Shown here in pieces: positions 1 through 5,813 of a DNA stretch of 7,173 nt. Within the stretch, counting starts at the first letter, position 1; the number at the start of each line of letters is the position of its first letter. The notes below the pieces were generated by a model. The model was not told where the DNA came from. It saw only the letters and a list, made by a program, of their open reading frames with translations, and ran no database searches. The stretch lies in the NCBI GenBank assembly GCA_030041195.1, contig JASHOI010000085.1, positions 1-7,173 of the forward strand, given 5' to 3'. Position numbers and translations under genes: made by a program. Origin of the DNA: Streptosporangiaceae bacterium. GTDB taxonomy: Bacteria > Actinomycetota > Actinomycetes > Streptosporangiales > Streptosporangiaceae.

Positions 1-342
1 CCGGCAGGCCCGGCCCTCGGCGGCCAGCCGCTCGAACTCCGCGACGTCGGTGAGCTCGGCGGCCGCGGACAGCCGGTAGCCGGCCGGCAGCGACTCGACC
101 CGGACGCCGTCGCCCGGCGGCAGCGCGCGGCGCAGCCTGGACACGAGCGACTGCAGGGCGTTGCCGGCGTCGGACGGCGGCCGCTCGCCCCAGATCGCGT
201 CGGCCAGTGACTGCGTGGTGACCAGGTGGCCCTGGTCCAGGGCCAGCCGGGCCAGCAGCGTCCGGAGCCGGGTGCCAGGGATCTGGACCGGCTGCCCAGC
301 GTCGTCGCTGGCCTCGAACGCGCCGAGCAACCCGATCCGCAC
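1..342 (-). CDS. SARP/AfsR-family transcriptional regulator (N-terminal part, cut by window edge)
   Basis: I translated this by hand from the minus strand; 114 codons are visible and the gene continues past the left edge. It begins with GTG at 342-340. A GAGAGG Shine-Dalgarno site lies 8 nt upstream, and an in-frame TGA five codons before the GTG fixes the start. The protein opens with VRIGLLGAFE, typical of the OmpR-like winged helix of SARP regulators. Residues about 23-91 form the DNA-binding domain, with a helix ending in ADAIWGERPPSDAGNAL (47-63) and VSRLRRAL followed by the wing LPAGYRL (85-91). From about residue 97 (ELTDVAEFERLAAEGRA) the bacterial transcriptional activation domain begins. 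Such proteins are usually cytoplasmic activators of secondary-metabolite genes. Whether this is a short SARP or a large AfsR-like protein with NB-ARC/TPR domains cannot be told. Its targets are unknown; the TmrB-like gene lies 44 bp upstream on the same strand. Confidence 0.88.
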   Translation of the reverse strand, partial: MRIGLLGAFEASDDAGQPVQIPGTRLRTLLARLALDQGHLVTTQSLADAIWGERPPSDAGNALQSLVSRLRRALPPGDGVRVESLPAGYRLSAAAELTDVAEFERLAAEGRACR

Positions 343-350
343 CCGATTAG

Positions 351-356
351 CCTCTC
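351..356 (-). promoter_or_regulatory. Ribosome binding site of the SARP regulator
   Basis: On the minus strand this reads GAGAGG and stands 8 nt before the GTG at 342. It supports that GTG as the start, since an in-frame stop lies just upstream and no other start codon falls between. Confidence 0.55.
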
Positions 357-358
357 AC

Positions 359-381
359 GCAGCGTGCGCGCGGCGCGCTGC
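359..381. terminator. GC-rich hairpin between the TmrB-like gene and the SARP gene
   Basis: Two 9-nt arms (359-367 and 373-381) pair around a 5-nt loop. The outer six pairs, GCAGCG with CGCTGC, are perfect, and one inner pair is a T.G wobble on the plus strand (a mismatch on the minus strand). It starts 6 nt beyond the stop codon of the TmrB-like gene, so it could end or attenuate that transcript before the SARP gene. There is no T-run, and hairpins of this size arise easily in such GC-rich DNA, so the call is weak. Confidence 0.25.
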
Positions 382-386
382 CGGCG

Positions 387-1109
387 TCAGCCCCACCGGA
401 TATGGCGCGCGGTTGTCGCGTACCGGTGCAGCCAGGCACGTACCGGGCCGTCGGTGGACGGCGTGATCGCCAGTCCCGCCGATCCGGCGATGACGTCCGC
501 CACCTGCGCCACGGTCTTGTGATCGGTGTGCACGTGCTGCGCGAACTCGGGCCGGCAAAGCTGCTCCAGCCACCCGTCGAGGACCCTGAGTTCCCAGGGC
601 TGGGTTCTCGGCTCCAGGCCGAGGCTGCGGGCACGCAGCCGCCGCACGACCGTCGCGGGCTCGGCCAGCAACGCGAAATGGTGCACGTCGAAGCCGTCGT
701 CGCGCAGACCGCCGATGATCTCCTGGAAGTGGCCGTGGTCCACCAGCGTCCCAGGGGCGATCACCGGGCCGTCATGCCCGGCCAGCGTCAGCCGCAGCAG
801 TTCCAGCACCGATTGCCGCCAGGCCGGGATGTCCTGCCACATACGCCGCACCGACGGAGGCAGCATCCGGTGCATGGCCATGCCGACGGCCCCGGGTGCG
901 CAGATCACGCTGCCGGGCAGCCGCCGGTGCAGTTCGGCGGCGGTCGTTTTCTTGCCGACCCCGCACGGGCCATTGATCCACAACAGCACCTTGCTGCCCG
1001 GGTCGGCCGCCTGATGCTCCCTGATGACCTCGCGCCGGGCGGCAGCGTACGGCCTGCCGGTCTCGGCCATGCGCTCGCGAGCCGCTGCCTTGATCTTGTC
1101 GTGAGACAT
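387..1109 (-). CDS. TmrB-like P-loop ATP-binding protein (tunicamycin-resistance-protein family)
   Basis: A 240-residue protein starting at ATG 1109-1107; AGAGGG stands 4 nt upstream, which favours this start over an ATG 27 codons earlier. From about residue 41 it resembles Bacillus TmrB, an ATP-binding protein giving tunicamycin resistance. Shared features, from memory, are WINGPCGVGKKT (44-55, Walker A), ELHRRL, AMHRMLPP, the HFQEIIGGLRDDG block followed by HHFALLAEP, the basic VVRRLRARSLG (154-164, possibly a lid), and a C-terminus ending HIRWG. The canonical Ser/Thr after the Walker A lysine is replaced by Lys54, followed by Thr55 and Thr56. The first 40 residues are an extra, charged helical segment (KAAARERMAETGRPYAAARR) absent from TmrB; similar segments precede several streptomycete proteins. 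No signal peptide or clear membrane segment is seen. It may be a nucleotide-dependent resistance protein or small-molecule kinase; the substrate is unknown. Confidence 0.8.
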   Translation of the reverse strand: MSHDKIKAAARERMAETGRPYAAARREVIREHQAADPGSKVLLWINGPCGVGKKTTAAELHRRLPGSVICAPGAVGMAMHRMLPPSVRRMWQDIPAWRQSVLELLRLTLAGHDGPVIAPGTLVDHGHFQEIIGGLRDDGFDVHHFALLAEPATVVRRLRARSLGLEPRTQPWELRVLDGWLEQLCRPEFAQHVHTDHKTVAQVADVIAGSAGLAITPSTDGPVRAWLHRYATTARHIRWG

Positions 1110-1113
1110 CGTG

Positions 1114-1119
1114 CCCTCT
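1114..1119 (-). promoter_or_regulatory. Ribosome binding site deciding the TmrB-like start
   Basis: The minus strand reads AGAGGG, 4 nt before ATG 1109-1107. This supports a 240-residue product rather than the 267-residue reading from an ATG at 1190. Confidence 0.55.
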
Positions 1120-1143
1120 GTCCGGTGGCCCGGTCCCGGCGCC

Positions 1144-1160
1144 CAGCCACCGTTTGGCTG
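1144..1160. repeat. Short inverted repeat in the leader of the TmrB-like gene
   Basis: CAGCCA (1144-1149) and TGGCTG (1155-1160) form a perfect 6-bp inverted repeat with a 5-nt spacer, about 35 bp upstream of the TmrB-like start. It could be an operator half-site pair or a leader hairpin; chance occurrence is also possible. Otherwise 1110-1256 shows no gene and no convincing sigma-70 promoter. Confidence 0.25.
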
Positions 1161-1256
1161 ATCACGATGGAAGGAGGCGGAGAAGAACACACGCGAGGGC
1201 TGAGCCGCTCTTGTCCGTGCGCGCTACTTCCAGCGCCGGGCTGGCGTAGCTCGGAT

Positions 1257-1276
1257 CCGGCAGGCGTGCCTGCCGG
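1257..1276 (-). terminator. Strong hairpin terminator downstream of acdS
   Basis: CCGGCAGGC (1257-1265) and GCCTGCCGG (1268-1276) are perfect reverse complements separated by two bases, giving roughly an 8-bp GC stem with a 4-nt loop. On the minus strand it starts 7 nt after the acdS stop codon (1286-1284). No U-tract follows, as is common for actinobacterial terminators. It would separate acdS transcripts from the TmrB-like and SARP genes further on. Confidence 0.65.
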
Positions 1277-1283
1277 GTTCAGG

Positions 1284-2291
1284 CTACCGGAACAGCGCGC
1301 TGTAGGCATTGAGCGCGGGCTGGCCGCCGAGGTGGGCGTACAGCACCGTGGAGTCCCTGCCGATCTCGCCGGTGCGCACCAGGTCGATGAGCCCGGCCAT
1401 GGATTTGCCCTCGTAGACCGGGTCCAGGATCACGCCCTCCAGGCTCCCGGTGAGCCGGATCGCGTCGAGCGTGGACCTGACCGGGATGCCATAGCGGTCG
1501 CCGGCCCAGCCCGGCAGCACGGTGATCTCGTCGTCGCGCAGTTCCCGGCCGAGGCCGATGAGCCCGGCGGTGCTGCGGGCGATCTTCTCTACCTGGGCGC
1601 GGGTCTCGTCGAGCTTCGCCGACGCGTCGATGCCGATCACCCGGCGCTGCCGGGCCTGGCCGGCGAACCCGGCGATCATCCCGGCGTGGGTGGAGCCGGT
1701 GACGCTGCACACGATGATCGTGTCGAAGAAGACCCCGAGCTGCTGTTCTTGCTGCTGCACCTCGTACGCCCAGTTCGCGAAGCCGAGGCCGCCGAGCCGG
1801 TGGTCGGAGGCGCCGGCCGGGATCGGGTACGGGGTGCCTCCCTGCATGCGGACGTCCTCGATCGCCCGCTCCCAGCTGGTCTTGTACCCGATGCCGAAGT
1901 CCGCGTCGACCAGGCGCACGGTGGCGCCCATGATCCGGGACAGCAGGATGTTGCCGACCCGGTCGTTGACCGAGTCGGGCCAGTCGACCCAGCTCTCCTG
2001 GACCAGCACGGCACGCAGGCCGAGCCGGGCCGCGACCGCCGCAACCTGGCGGGTGTGGTTGGACTGCACCCCGCCGATCGAGACCAGGGTGTCCGCGCCC
2101 TGCGCCAGCGCGTCGGGAACGAGGTACTCGAGCTTGCGGGTCTTGTTGCCGCCGAACGCCAGCCCGGAGTTGCAGTCCTCCCGCTTTGCCCAGATCTTCA
2201 CGCCGCCCAGGTGGGCGGAAAGACGCTCCAGCGGGTGCACCGGGCTGGGGCCGAATAGCAGCGGATAACGGGGGAAGTCTTCGAGCGACAC
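1284..2291 (-). CDS. acdS: 1-aminocyclopropane-1-carboxylate (ACC) deaminase, PLP-dependent
   Basis: A 335-residue cytoplasmic enzyme that cleaves ACC, the plant ethylene precursor, to 2-oxobutanoate and ammonia. The GTG start at 2291-2289 is preceded by GGAGG 4 nt upstream, and the length is close to that of pseudomonad AcdS (about 338). The sequence follows AcdS almost throughout: [40 protein letters not shown] with PLP lysine Lys50, [12 protein letters not shown] with Ser77, [11 protein letters not shown] (phosphate-binding loop), GIDASAK, DRYGIP with Tyr267, DPVYEGKSM with Tyr293 and Glu294, and [10 protein letters not shown] with Leu321. Glu294 and Leu321 correspond to Glu295 and Leu322, the pair reported to distinguish ACC deaminase from D-cysteine desulfhydrase, so true deaminase activity is likely. 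It is transcribed away from the aromatic-acid operon, with about 100 bp between the two starts, and ends at a hairpin terminator. No dedicated AcdR-type regulator is present in the window. Confidence 0.96.
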   Translation of the reverse strand: MSLEDFPRYPLLFGPSPVHPLERLSAHLGGVKIWAKREDCNSGLAFGGNKTRKLEYLVPDALAQGADTLVSIGGVQSNHTRQVAAVAARLGLRAVLVQESWVDWPDSVNDRVGNILLSRIMGATVRLVDADFGIGYKTSWERAIEDVRMQGGTPYPIPAGASDHRLGGLGFANWAYEVQQQEQQLGVFFDTIIVCSVTGSTHAGMIAGFAGQARQRRVIGIDASAKLDETRAQVEKIARSTAGLIGLGRELRDDEITVLPGWAGDRYGIPVRSTLDAIRLTGSLEGVILDPVYEGKSMAGLIDLVRTGEIGRDSTVLYAHLGGQPALNAYSALFR

Positions 2292-2295
2292 CGGG

Positions 2296-2300
2296 CCTCC
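2296..2300 (-). promoter_or_regulatory. Ribosome binding site of acdS
   Basis: The minus strand reads GGAGG, 4 nt before the GTG at 2291. It confirms the GTG start, after which the protein begins [10 protein letters not shown], matching the usual AcdS N-terminus. Confidence 0.65.
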
Positions 2301-2319
2301 AAAGCATCAGACGTACAGC

Positions 2320-2334
2320 GCACAAGTGTGCACA
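2320..2334. promoter_or_regulatory. Candidate operator: overlapping inverted repeats between acdS and the CoA-transferase operon
   Basis: GCACA-AG-TGTGC (2320-2331) is a perfect 5-bp inverted repeat with a 2-bp spacer. It overlaps the perfect 8-bp palindrome TGTGCACA (2327-2334). Both lie in the only intergenic space shared by the divergent acdS and aromatic-acid operons, so a single regulator could control both sides. No regulator gene of matching type is visible in the window, and short palindromes can be accidental. Confidence 0.35.
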
Positions 2335-2356
2335 TTGCGGCTGTCATCGTTATGGT
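2329..2356 (+). promoter_or_regulatory. Possible sigma-70-type promoter for the CoA-transferase/lig operon
   Basis: TGCACA (2329-2334, four of six matches to the -35 consensus) and TATGGT (2351-2356) are separated by 16 bp. They lie about 20 bp before the ribosome binding site of the first operon gene. The -35 element overlaps the palindrome at 2327-2334, which would suit repression at that site. The match is modest, and no equally good minus-strand promoter for acdS was found. Confidence 0.3.
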
Positions 2357-2376
2357 TTCAGTAAACGGGGCCAAAC

Positions 2377-2382
2377 AGGAGG
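2377..2382 (+). promoter_or_regulatory. Ribosome binding site deciding the start of the CoA-transferase alpha subunit
   Basis: A perfect AGGAGG stands 10 nt before GTG 2393-2395. It rules out the much longer open reading from ATG 2186, which would run antisense into acdS, and it makes the later in-frame GTG at 2405 (22 nt away) unlikely. Confidence 0.7.
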
Positions 2383-2392
2383 CGGTTACGGG

Positions 2393-3211
2393 GTGGCTTT
2401 GATCGTGTCACTTAGCGAGGCTATCTCCGCAGCCGTACACGACGGGGACACGCTGGCGATGGAGGGCTTCACCCACCTGATCCCCGCGGCCGCAGGGCGC
2501 GAGGTGATCCGGCAGGGGCGGCGCGACCTCACGCTGGTCCGGATGACCCCGGACGTGATCTACGACCAGATGATCGGCGCTGGATGCGCGCGCAAGCTGG
2601 TGTTCTCCTGGGGCGGCAACCCGGGCGTCGGGTCGCTGCACCGGTTCCGGGATGCGGTCGAGCACTCCTGGCCGGGCCCGCTGGAGATCGAGGAGCACAG
2701 CCACGCCGGGATGGCCAACCGCTATGTGGCTGGCGCGTCCGGGCTGCCGTTCGCCGTGCTGCACGGGTACAACGGCACCGGCCTGGCCGGCAAGACCAAC
2801 ATCGCCGAGATCGTCTGCCCGTTCACCGGGGAGCGGCTGGCGGCGGTGGCGGCGCTGCATCCGGACGTGACGGTCATCCACGCTCAGCAGGCCGACCGGG
2901 CCGGGAACGTGCAGTACTGGGGGATCACCGGGGTGCAGAAGGAGGCGGTGCTCGCCGCGGCGCGGTCGGTGGTGACGGTCGAGGAGATCGTCGACGTGCT
3001 GGAGCCCCGGCCGGGCGCGGTGGTGCTGCCGGCCTGGGCGGTCGGCTACGTGGCCCTGGCCCCCGGCGGCGCGCACCCGTCCTACGCGCTGGGCTACTCG
3101 ATCCGCGACAACAGCTTCTACGTCGCCTGGGACGCGATCAGCCGCGACCGCGCCGCGTTCGCCCGCTGGCTCGACGAGCACGTTTACGGCGAAGGCGAGC
3201 GAGTAGGGTGA
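2393..3211 (+). CDS. Family I CoA-transferase, alpha subunit (CatI/GctA type, probable 3-oxoadipate CoA-transferase)
   Basis: This encodes 272 residues from the GTG at 2393. Family I CoA-transferases are alpha/beta enzymes that move CoA between carboxylic acids, for example succinyl-CoA to 3-oxoadipate. The sequence closely resembles, from memory, CatI of pseudomonads: DGDTLAMEGFTHLIP (17-31), DLTLVRMTPDVIYDQMIGAGCARKL (45-69, given here as two blocks joined), FSWGGNPGVGSLHR (71-84), EIEEHSHAGMANRYVAGASG (98-117), HAQQADRAGN (163-172) and GGAHPSYALGYS near the C-terminus. It is longer than PcaI and nearer to glutaconate CoA-transferase subunit A in layout. Its GTGA overlap with the next gene indicates translational coupling of the two subunits. 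The true substrate is uncertain: neighbouring enzymes belong to the 4,5-cleavage route, which needs no CoA ester. IpdA-type hydrolase is less likely, as the motifs differ. Confidence 0.85.
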   Translation: MALIVSLSEAISAAVHDGDTLAMEGFTHLIPAAAGREVIRQGRRDLTLVRMTPDVIYDQMIGAGCARKLVFSWGGNPGVGSLHRFRDAVEHSWPGPLEIEEHSHAGMANRYVAGASGLPFAVLHGYNGTGLAGKTNIAEIVCPFTGERLAAVAALHPDVTVIHAQQADRAGNVQYWGITGVQKEAVLAAARSVVTVEEIVDVLEPRPGAVVLPAWAVGYVALAPGGAHPSYALGYSIRDNSFYVAWDAISRDRAAFARWLDEHVYGEGERVG

Positions 3212-3972
3212 GCGAGTATTCGGCCGATGAGATCATGACGGTCACGGCCGCCCGCGCGCTGCGCGACGGGATGACCTGCTTCGTCGGGATCGACCTGCCC
3301 AGCGCGGCCGCGAACCTGGCCCGGGCGACGCACGCGCCGAACCTGGTGCTGATCTACGAGTCGGGCACGATCGGCGCCAAGCCGGGGTCGCTGCCGCTGT
3401 CGATCGGCGATGCCGTGCTGGCCGAGACCGCGGACACCGTGGTCTCCGTGCCCGAGATCTTCAATTACTGGCTGCAGCCCGGCCGGATCGACGTGGGCTT
3501 CCTCGGCGTCGCCCAGATCGACAAGTTCGCCAACATCAACACCACGATCATCGGCGCCGACTATGCCGAGCCGAAGGTCAGGCTGCCGGGCGCCGGAGGC
3601 GCGCCGGAGATCGCCGCGTGCTGCAGGGAGGTGATCGTGATCGCGCGCCAGTCCCGGCGCAAGTTCGTGGAGCGGGTGGACTTCATCACCTCGGTCGGCT
3701 TCGGCGACGGCCCGGGCAGCAGGCGGTACCTGGGCCTCACCGGCGCCGGCCCGCAGCGGGTCATCACCGACCTCGGTGTGCTCGAGCCGGACCCGGACAG
3801 CTGCGAGCTCGTGCTCTCCGCGGTGTACCCGGGGGTGAGCGCCGCCGAGGTCAGGGAGCGGACCGGATGGGACCTGCGGGTGGCGGCGGACCTGGCGGAG
3901 ATCGCGCCGCCGAGCCCGGCCGAGCTTGCCGTGCTGCGCGACCTGCTGGCTACGATGCCGGAGGGAGACTGA
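3208..3972 (+). CDS. Family I CoA-transferase, beta subunit (CatJ/GctB type, probable 3-oxoadipate CoA-transferase)
   Basis: A 254-residue partner of the preceding gene. Its GTG start (3208-3210) overlaps the upstream TGA in GTGA, and the protein begins MSEYSADEIMTVTAARAL, very like CatJ of the 3-oxoadipate CoA-transferase family. LIYESGTIGAKP (48-59) contains Glu51, at the place of the catalytic glutamate that forms the acyl-CoA thioester intermediate in GctB-like subunits. Further family blocks are LPLSIGD, FNYWLQPGRIDVGFLG, FANINTTIIG, VRLPGAGGAPEIA and FITSVGFGDG. The C-terminal part (PGVSAAEVRERTGW) is also typical. Both subunits look intact, so an active heteromeric cytoplasmic enzyme is expected. 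After it comes a 27-bp gap holding the ribosome binding site of the aldolase gene; no terminator is seen there, so co-transcription with the lig genes is likely. The assignment of 3-oxoadipate as substrate rests on family resemblance only. Confidence 0.85.
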   Translation: MSEYSADEIMTVTAARALRDGMTCFVGIDLPSAAANLARATHAPNLVLIYESGTIGAKPGSLPLSIGDAVLAETADTVVSVPEIFNYWLQPGRIDVGFLGVAQIDKFANINTTIIGADYAEPKVRLPGAGGAPEIAACCREVIVIARQSRRKFVERVDFITSVGFGDGPGSRRYLGLTGAGPQRVITDLGVLEPDPDSCELVLSAVYPGVSAAEVRERTGWDLRVAADLAEIAPPSPAELAVLRDLLATMPEGD

Positions 3973-3999
3973 GCTGATCCTCCGGAAGGGAGCAAGCTG

Positions 4000-4698
4000 G
4001 TGCCGGTAGTTGTACGCAATACCCCTCGAACCGATCTCGAGGTCGTCGATGGCCTGGCGGCCGCCGGGGTGGCGACCGTGCACGAGGCCCAGGGCCGCAC
4101 CGGGCTGCTGCGGGCCGACATCCGCCCGATCTTCCGGCCAGCGCGCATCGCCGGCAACGCGCTGACCTGCGAAGTCGCCCCGGGCGACAACTGGTCGATC
4201 CACGTTGCCGTGGAGCAGGCGCAGACCGGGGACATCCTCGTGGTCACGCCGACCAGCCCGAACGACGACGGGTACGTCGGCGAGCTGCTCGCCACGAGCC
4301 TGCTTTCGCGCGGCGTCCGGGGCGTGGTCATCGACGCGGGGGTGCGGGACATCGCCGCGATGACCGAGATGCGCTTCCCGGTCTGGTCCAAGGCGATCTC
4401 GGCCAAGGGCACGGTCAAGGAGACGCCGGGGAACGTGCAGACCCCGATCGTCTGCGCTGGCGCGTACGTGCGGCCAGGCGACGTGATCGTCGCCGACGAC
4501 GACGGGGTCGTGGTCGTGCCGCGCGGGGAGGCCGCGACCGTGCTCAAGGCCGCCCAGGACCGGGAGGCCAGCGAGGCGTCCAAGCGGCCGAGGCTGAGCG
4601 CCGGCGAGCTGGGGCTCGACATCTACGACATGCGCGGCCGGCTCGCCGACAAGGGCCTTCGCTACGTGGAGTACAAGGATTACCTGGAGTCATCGTGA
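4000..4698 (+). CDS. ligK: 4-carboxy-4-hydroxy-2-oxoadipate aldolase / oxaloacetate decarboxylase (LigK/GalC/ProA type, RraA-like fold)
   Basis: A 232-residue class II aldolase that splits 4-carboxy-4-hydroxy-2-oxoadipate into pyruvate and oxaloacetate, the last step of protocatechuate 4,5-cleavage and gallate degradation. Homologues also cleave 4-hydroxy-4-methyl-2-oxoglutarate and decarboxylate oxaloacetate. GTG at 4000-4002 is chosen because AAGGGA (3986-3991) lies 8 nt upstream. The RraA-like core is visible: VHEAQGRTG (27-35), [23 protein letters not shown] (94-108) and VIDAGVRD (110-117), where Arg116 and Asp117 are the conserved substrate- and metal-binding pair. [18 protein letters not shown] (127-144) and [16 protein letters not shown] (159-174) mark the aldolase subgroup rather than E. 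coli RraA, and the extended C-terminus to residue 232 fits it as well. The stop codon overlaps the next start (GTGA). A pure 4-hydroxy-4-methyl-2-oxoglutarate aldolase role cannot be excluded, but the neighbours favour the pathway named. Confidence 0.92.
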   Translation: MPVVVRNTPRTDLEVVDGLAAAGVATVHEAQGRTGLLRADIRPIFRPARIAGNALTCEVAPGDNWSIHVAVEQAQTGDILVVTPTSPNDDGYVGELLATSLLSRGVRGVVIDAGVRDIAAMTEMRFPVWSKAISAKGTVKETPGNVQTPIVCAGAYVRPGDVIVADDDGVVVVPRGEAATVLKAAQDREASEASKRPRLSAGELGLDIYDMRGRLADKGLRYVEYKDYLESS

Positions 4699-5813
4699 CG
4701 CAGACCGGGATCCCGTGCGCCGCCATGCGCGGCGGCACGTCCAAGGGGCTGGTGTTCCTGGCGGACAGCCTGCCCGCCGACCGGGCGACCCGCGACGCGG
4801 TGCTGCTCGCCGCGATGGGCTCCCCGGACCCGCGGGAGATCGACGGCATGGGCGGGAGCCACCCGCTCACGTCAAAGGTGGCCGTGGTGAGTCTGTCGCC
4901 CCGCGACAACGCCGACGTGGAGTACCTGTTCCTGCAGGTGTGGCCGGACCGGCCGGAGGTCTCGGACAGCCAGAACTGCGGCAACATGCTGGCCGCCGTG
5001 GGGCCGTTCGCGATCGAGCAGGGCCTGCTGGCCGCCGCCGACCCGGTGACGCCGGTCCGGATCTGGATGCGCAACACCGAGACCCTGGCCACCGCGTTCG
5101 TGCAGACGCCCGGCGGCAGCGTCCGCTATGACGGGACCGCGCGGATCGACGGCGTGCCCGGCACCCACGCGCCGATCCCGATCGAGTTCGCCGACGTCGC
5201 GGGGTCTTCGTGCGGCGCGCTGCTGCCGACCGGCAACGTCGCCGACGTGATCGAGGGCACGACGGTCACGTGTATCGACAACGGCATGCCCGTGGTCTGC
5301 CTGGCGGCGTCCGACTTCGGCCTCTCCGGCCAGGAATCGCCGGCCGAGCTGGAGAGCAACGGTGAGCTGACCAAGCGGGTGGAGGCGATCCGGCTGGCCG
5401 CCGGGCCGCTGATGAACCTCGGCGACGTGACCGACAAGACAGTGCCGAAGATGAGCCTGCTGTCGCCGCCAGCGCGCGGCGGAACGGTCTCCACCAGGAC
5501 GTTCATTCCGCACCGGGTACACGAGGCGATCGGGGTGCTCGGCGCGGTTTCGGTGGCCACCGCGTGCGTGCTGCCGGGTTCCGTGGCACACGAGGTCGCG
5601 GTCGTGCCCGAGAAGACCGAGGGGTCGCTGGACATCGAGGTGGAGCACCCGACCGGGTTCTTCACCGTCACGATCGACGTCACGCTCGAAGCTGGCGGGC
5701 CGGTCGTCACCCGGTCGGCGCTGCTGCGCACCGCCCGCATGCTCATGCGTGGCGAGGTCCTGGTGCCGTCGGCGGTGTGGGGCGGAGCCGGCAGCCAGGG
5801 AGGCTCGCGATGA
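4695..5813 (+). CDS. galD: 4-oxalomesaconate tautomerase/isomerase (GalD/LigU type, PrpF family)
   Basis: A 372-residue PrpF-family isomerase (diaminopimelate-epimerase-like double fold) that interconverts forms of 4-oxalomesaconate so that the hydratase can act. GTG 4695-4697 lies inside the upstream stop (GTGA), with GGAG 5 nt before it. Matching blocks to GalD of Pseudomonas putida, from memory, are [13 protein letters not shown] (6-18), [25 protein letters not shown] with Lys61, [17 protein letters not shown] with Cys95, [51 protein letters not shown] and a C-terminal [11 protein letters not shown]. Lys61 and Cys95 keep the 34-residue spacing of the catalytic Lys66/Cys100 pair reported for LigU, so the enzyme should be active. 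It could follow the GalD keto-enol or the LigU 1,3-allylic reaction; sequence alone does not settle which. It is translationally coupled on both sides. Confidence 0.92.
   Translation: MTQTGIPCAAMRGGTSKGLVFLADSLPADRATRDAVLLAAMGSPDPREIDGMGGSHPLTSKVAVVSLSPRDNADVEYLFLQVWPDRPEVSDSQNCGNMLAAVGPFAIEQGLLAAADPVTPVRIWMRNTETLATAFVQTPGGSVRYDGTARIDGVPGTHAPIPIEFADVAGSSCGALLPTGNVADVIEGTTVTCIDNGMPVVCLAASDFGLSGQESPAELESNGELTKRVEAIRLAAGPLMNLGDVTDKTVPKMSLLSPPARGGTVSTRTFIPHRVHEAIGVLGAVSVATACVLPGSVAHEVAVVPEKTEGSLDIEVEHPTGFFTVTIDVTLEAGGPVVTRSALLRTARMLMRGEVLVPSAVWGGAGSQGGSR

Noticed and set aside
1110..1190. A longer TmrB-like protein starting at ATG 1190
   Set aside because: The extra 27 residues have no family match, and AGAGGG directly before ATG 1109 fits initiation better.
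905..1309. A 134-codon minus-strand frame across the acdS/TmrB-like gap
   Set aside because: It overlaps the ends of both flanking genes in another frame, runs through the hairpin at 1257-1276 and shows no motif.
402..2258. A 618-codon open frame on the plus strand, antisense to the TmrB-like gene and acdS
   Set aside because: It runs opposite two well-recognised genes, has a low-complexity Arg/Pro/Gly/Ala-rich translation, and no domain. Such frames are expected from third-position GC bias.
2186..2392. A longer N-terminus for the CoA-transferase alpha subunit, from ATG 2186
   Set aside because: It would lie antisense to the start of acdS and cover the promoter gap; the perfect AGGAGG at 2377-2382 and the family N-terminus both favour GTG 2393.
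2393..3972. Assignment of the CoA-transferase pair as IpdA/IpdB (steroid ring hydrolase)
   Set aside because: The alpha subunit motifs (EGFTHLIP, FSWGGNPGVGSLHR) and the YESG motif of the beta subunit fit CatI/CatJ better, and no steroid catabolic genes are nearby.
3973..3999. A possible terminator or promoter in the 27-bp gap before ligK
   Set aside because: Only an imperfect, short complementarity is present and the space is taken by the ligK ribosome binding site, so the operon probably continues through.
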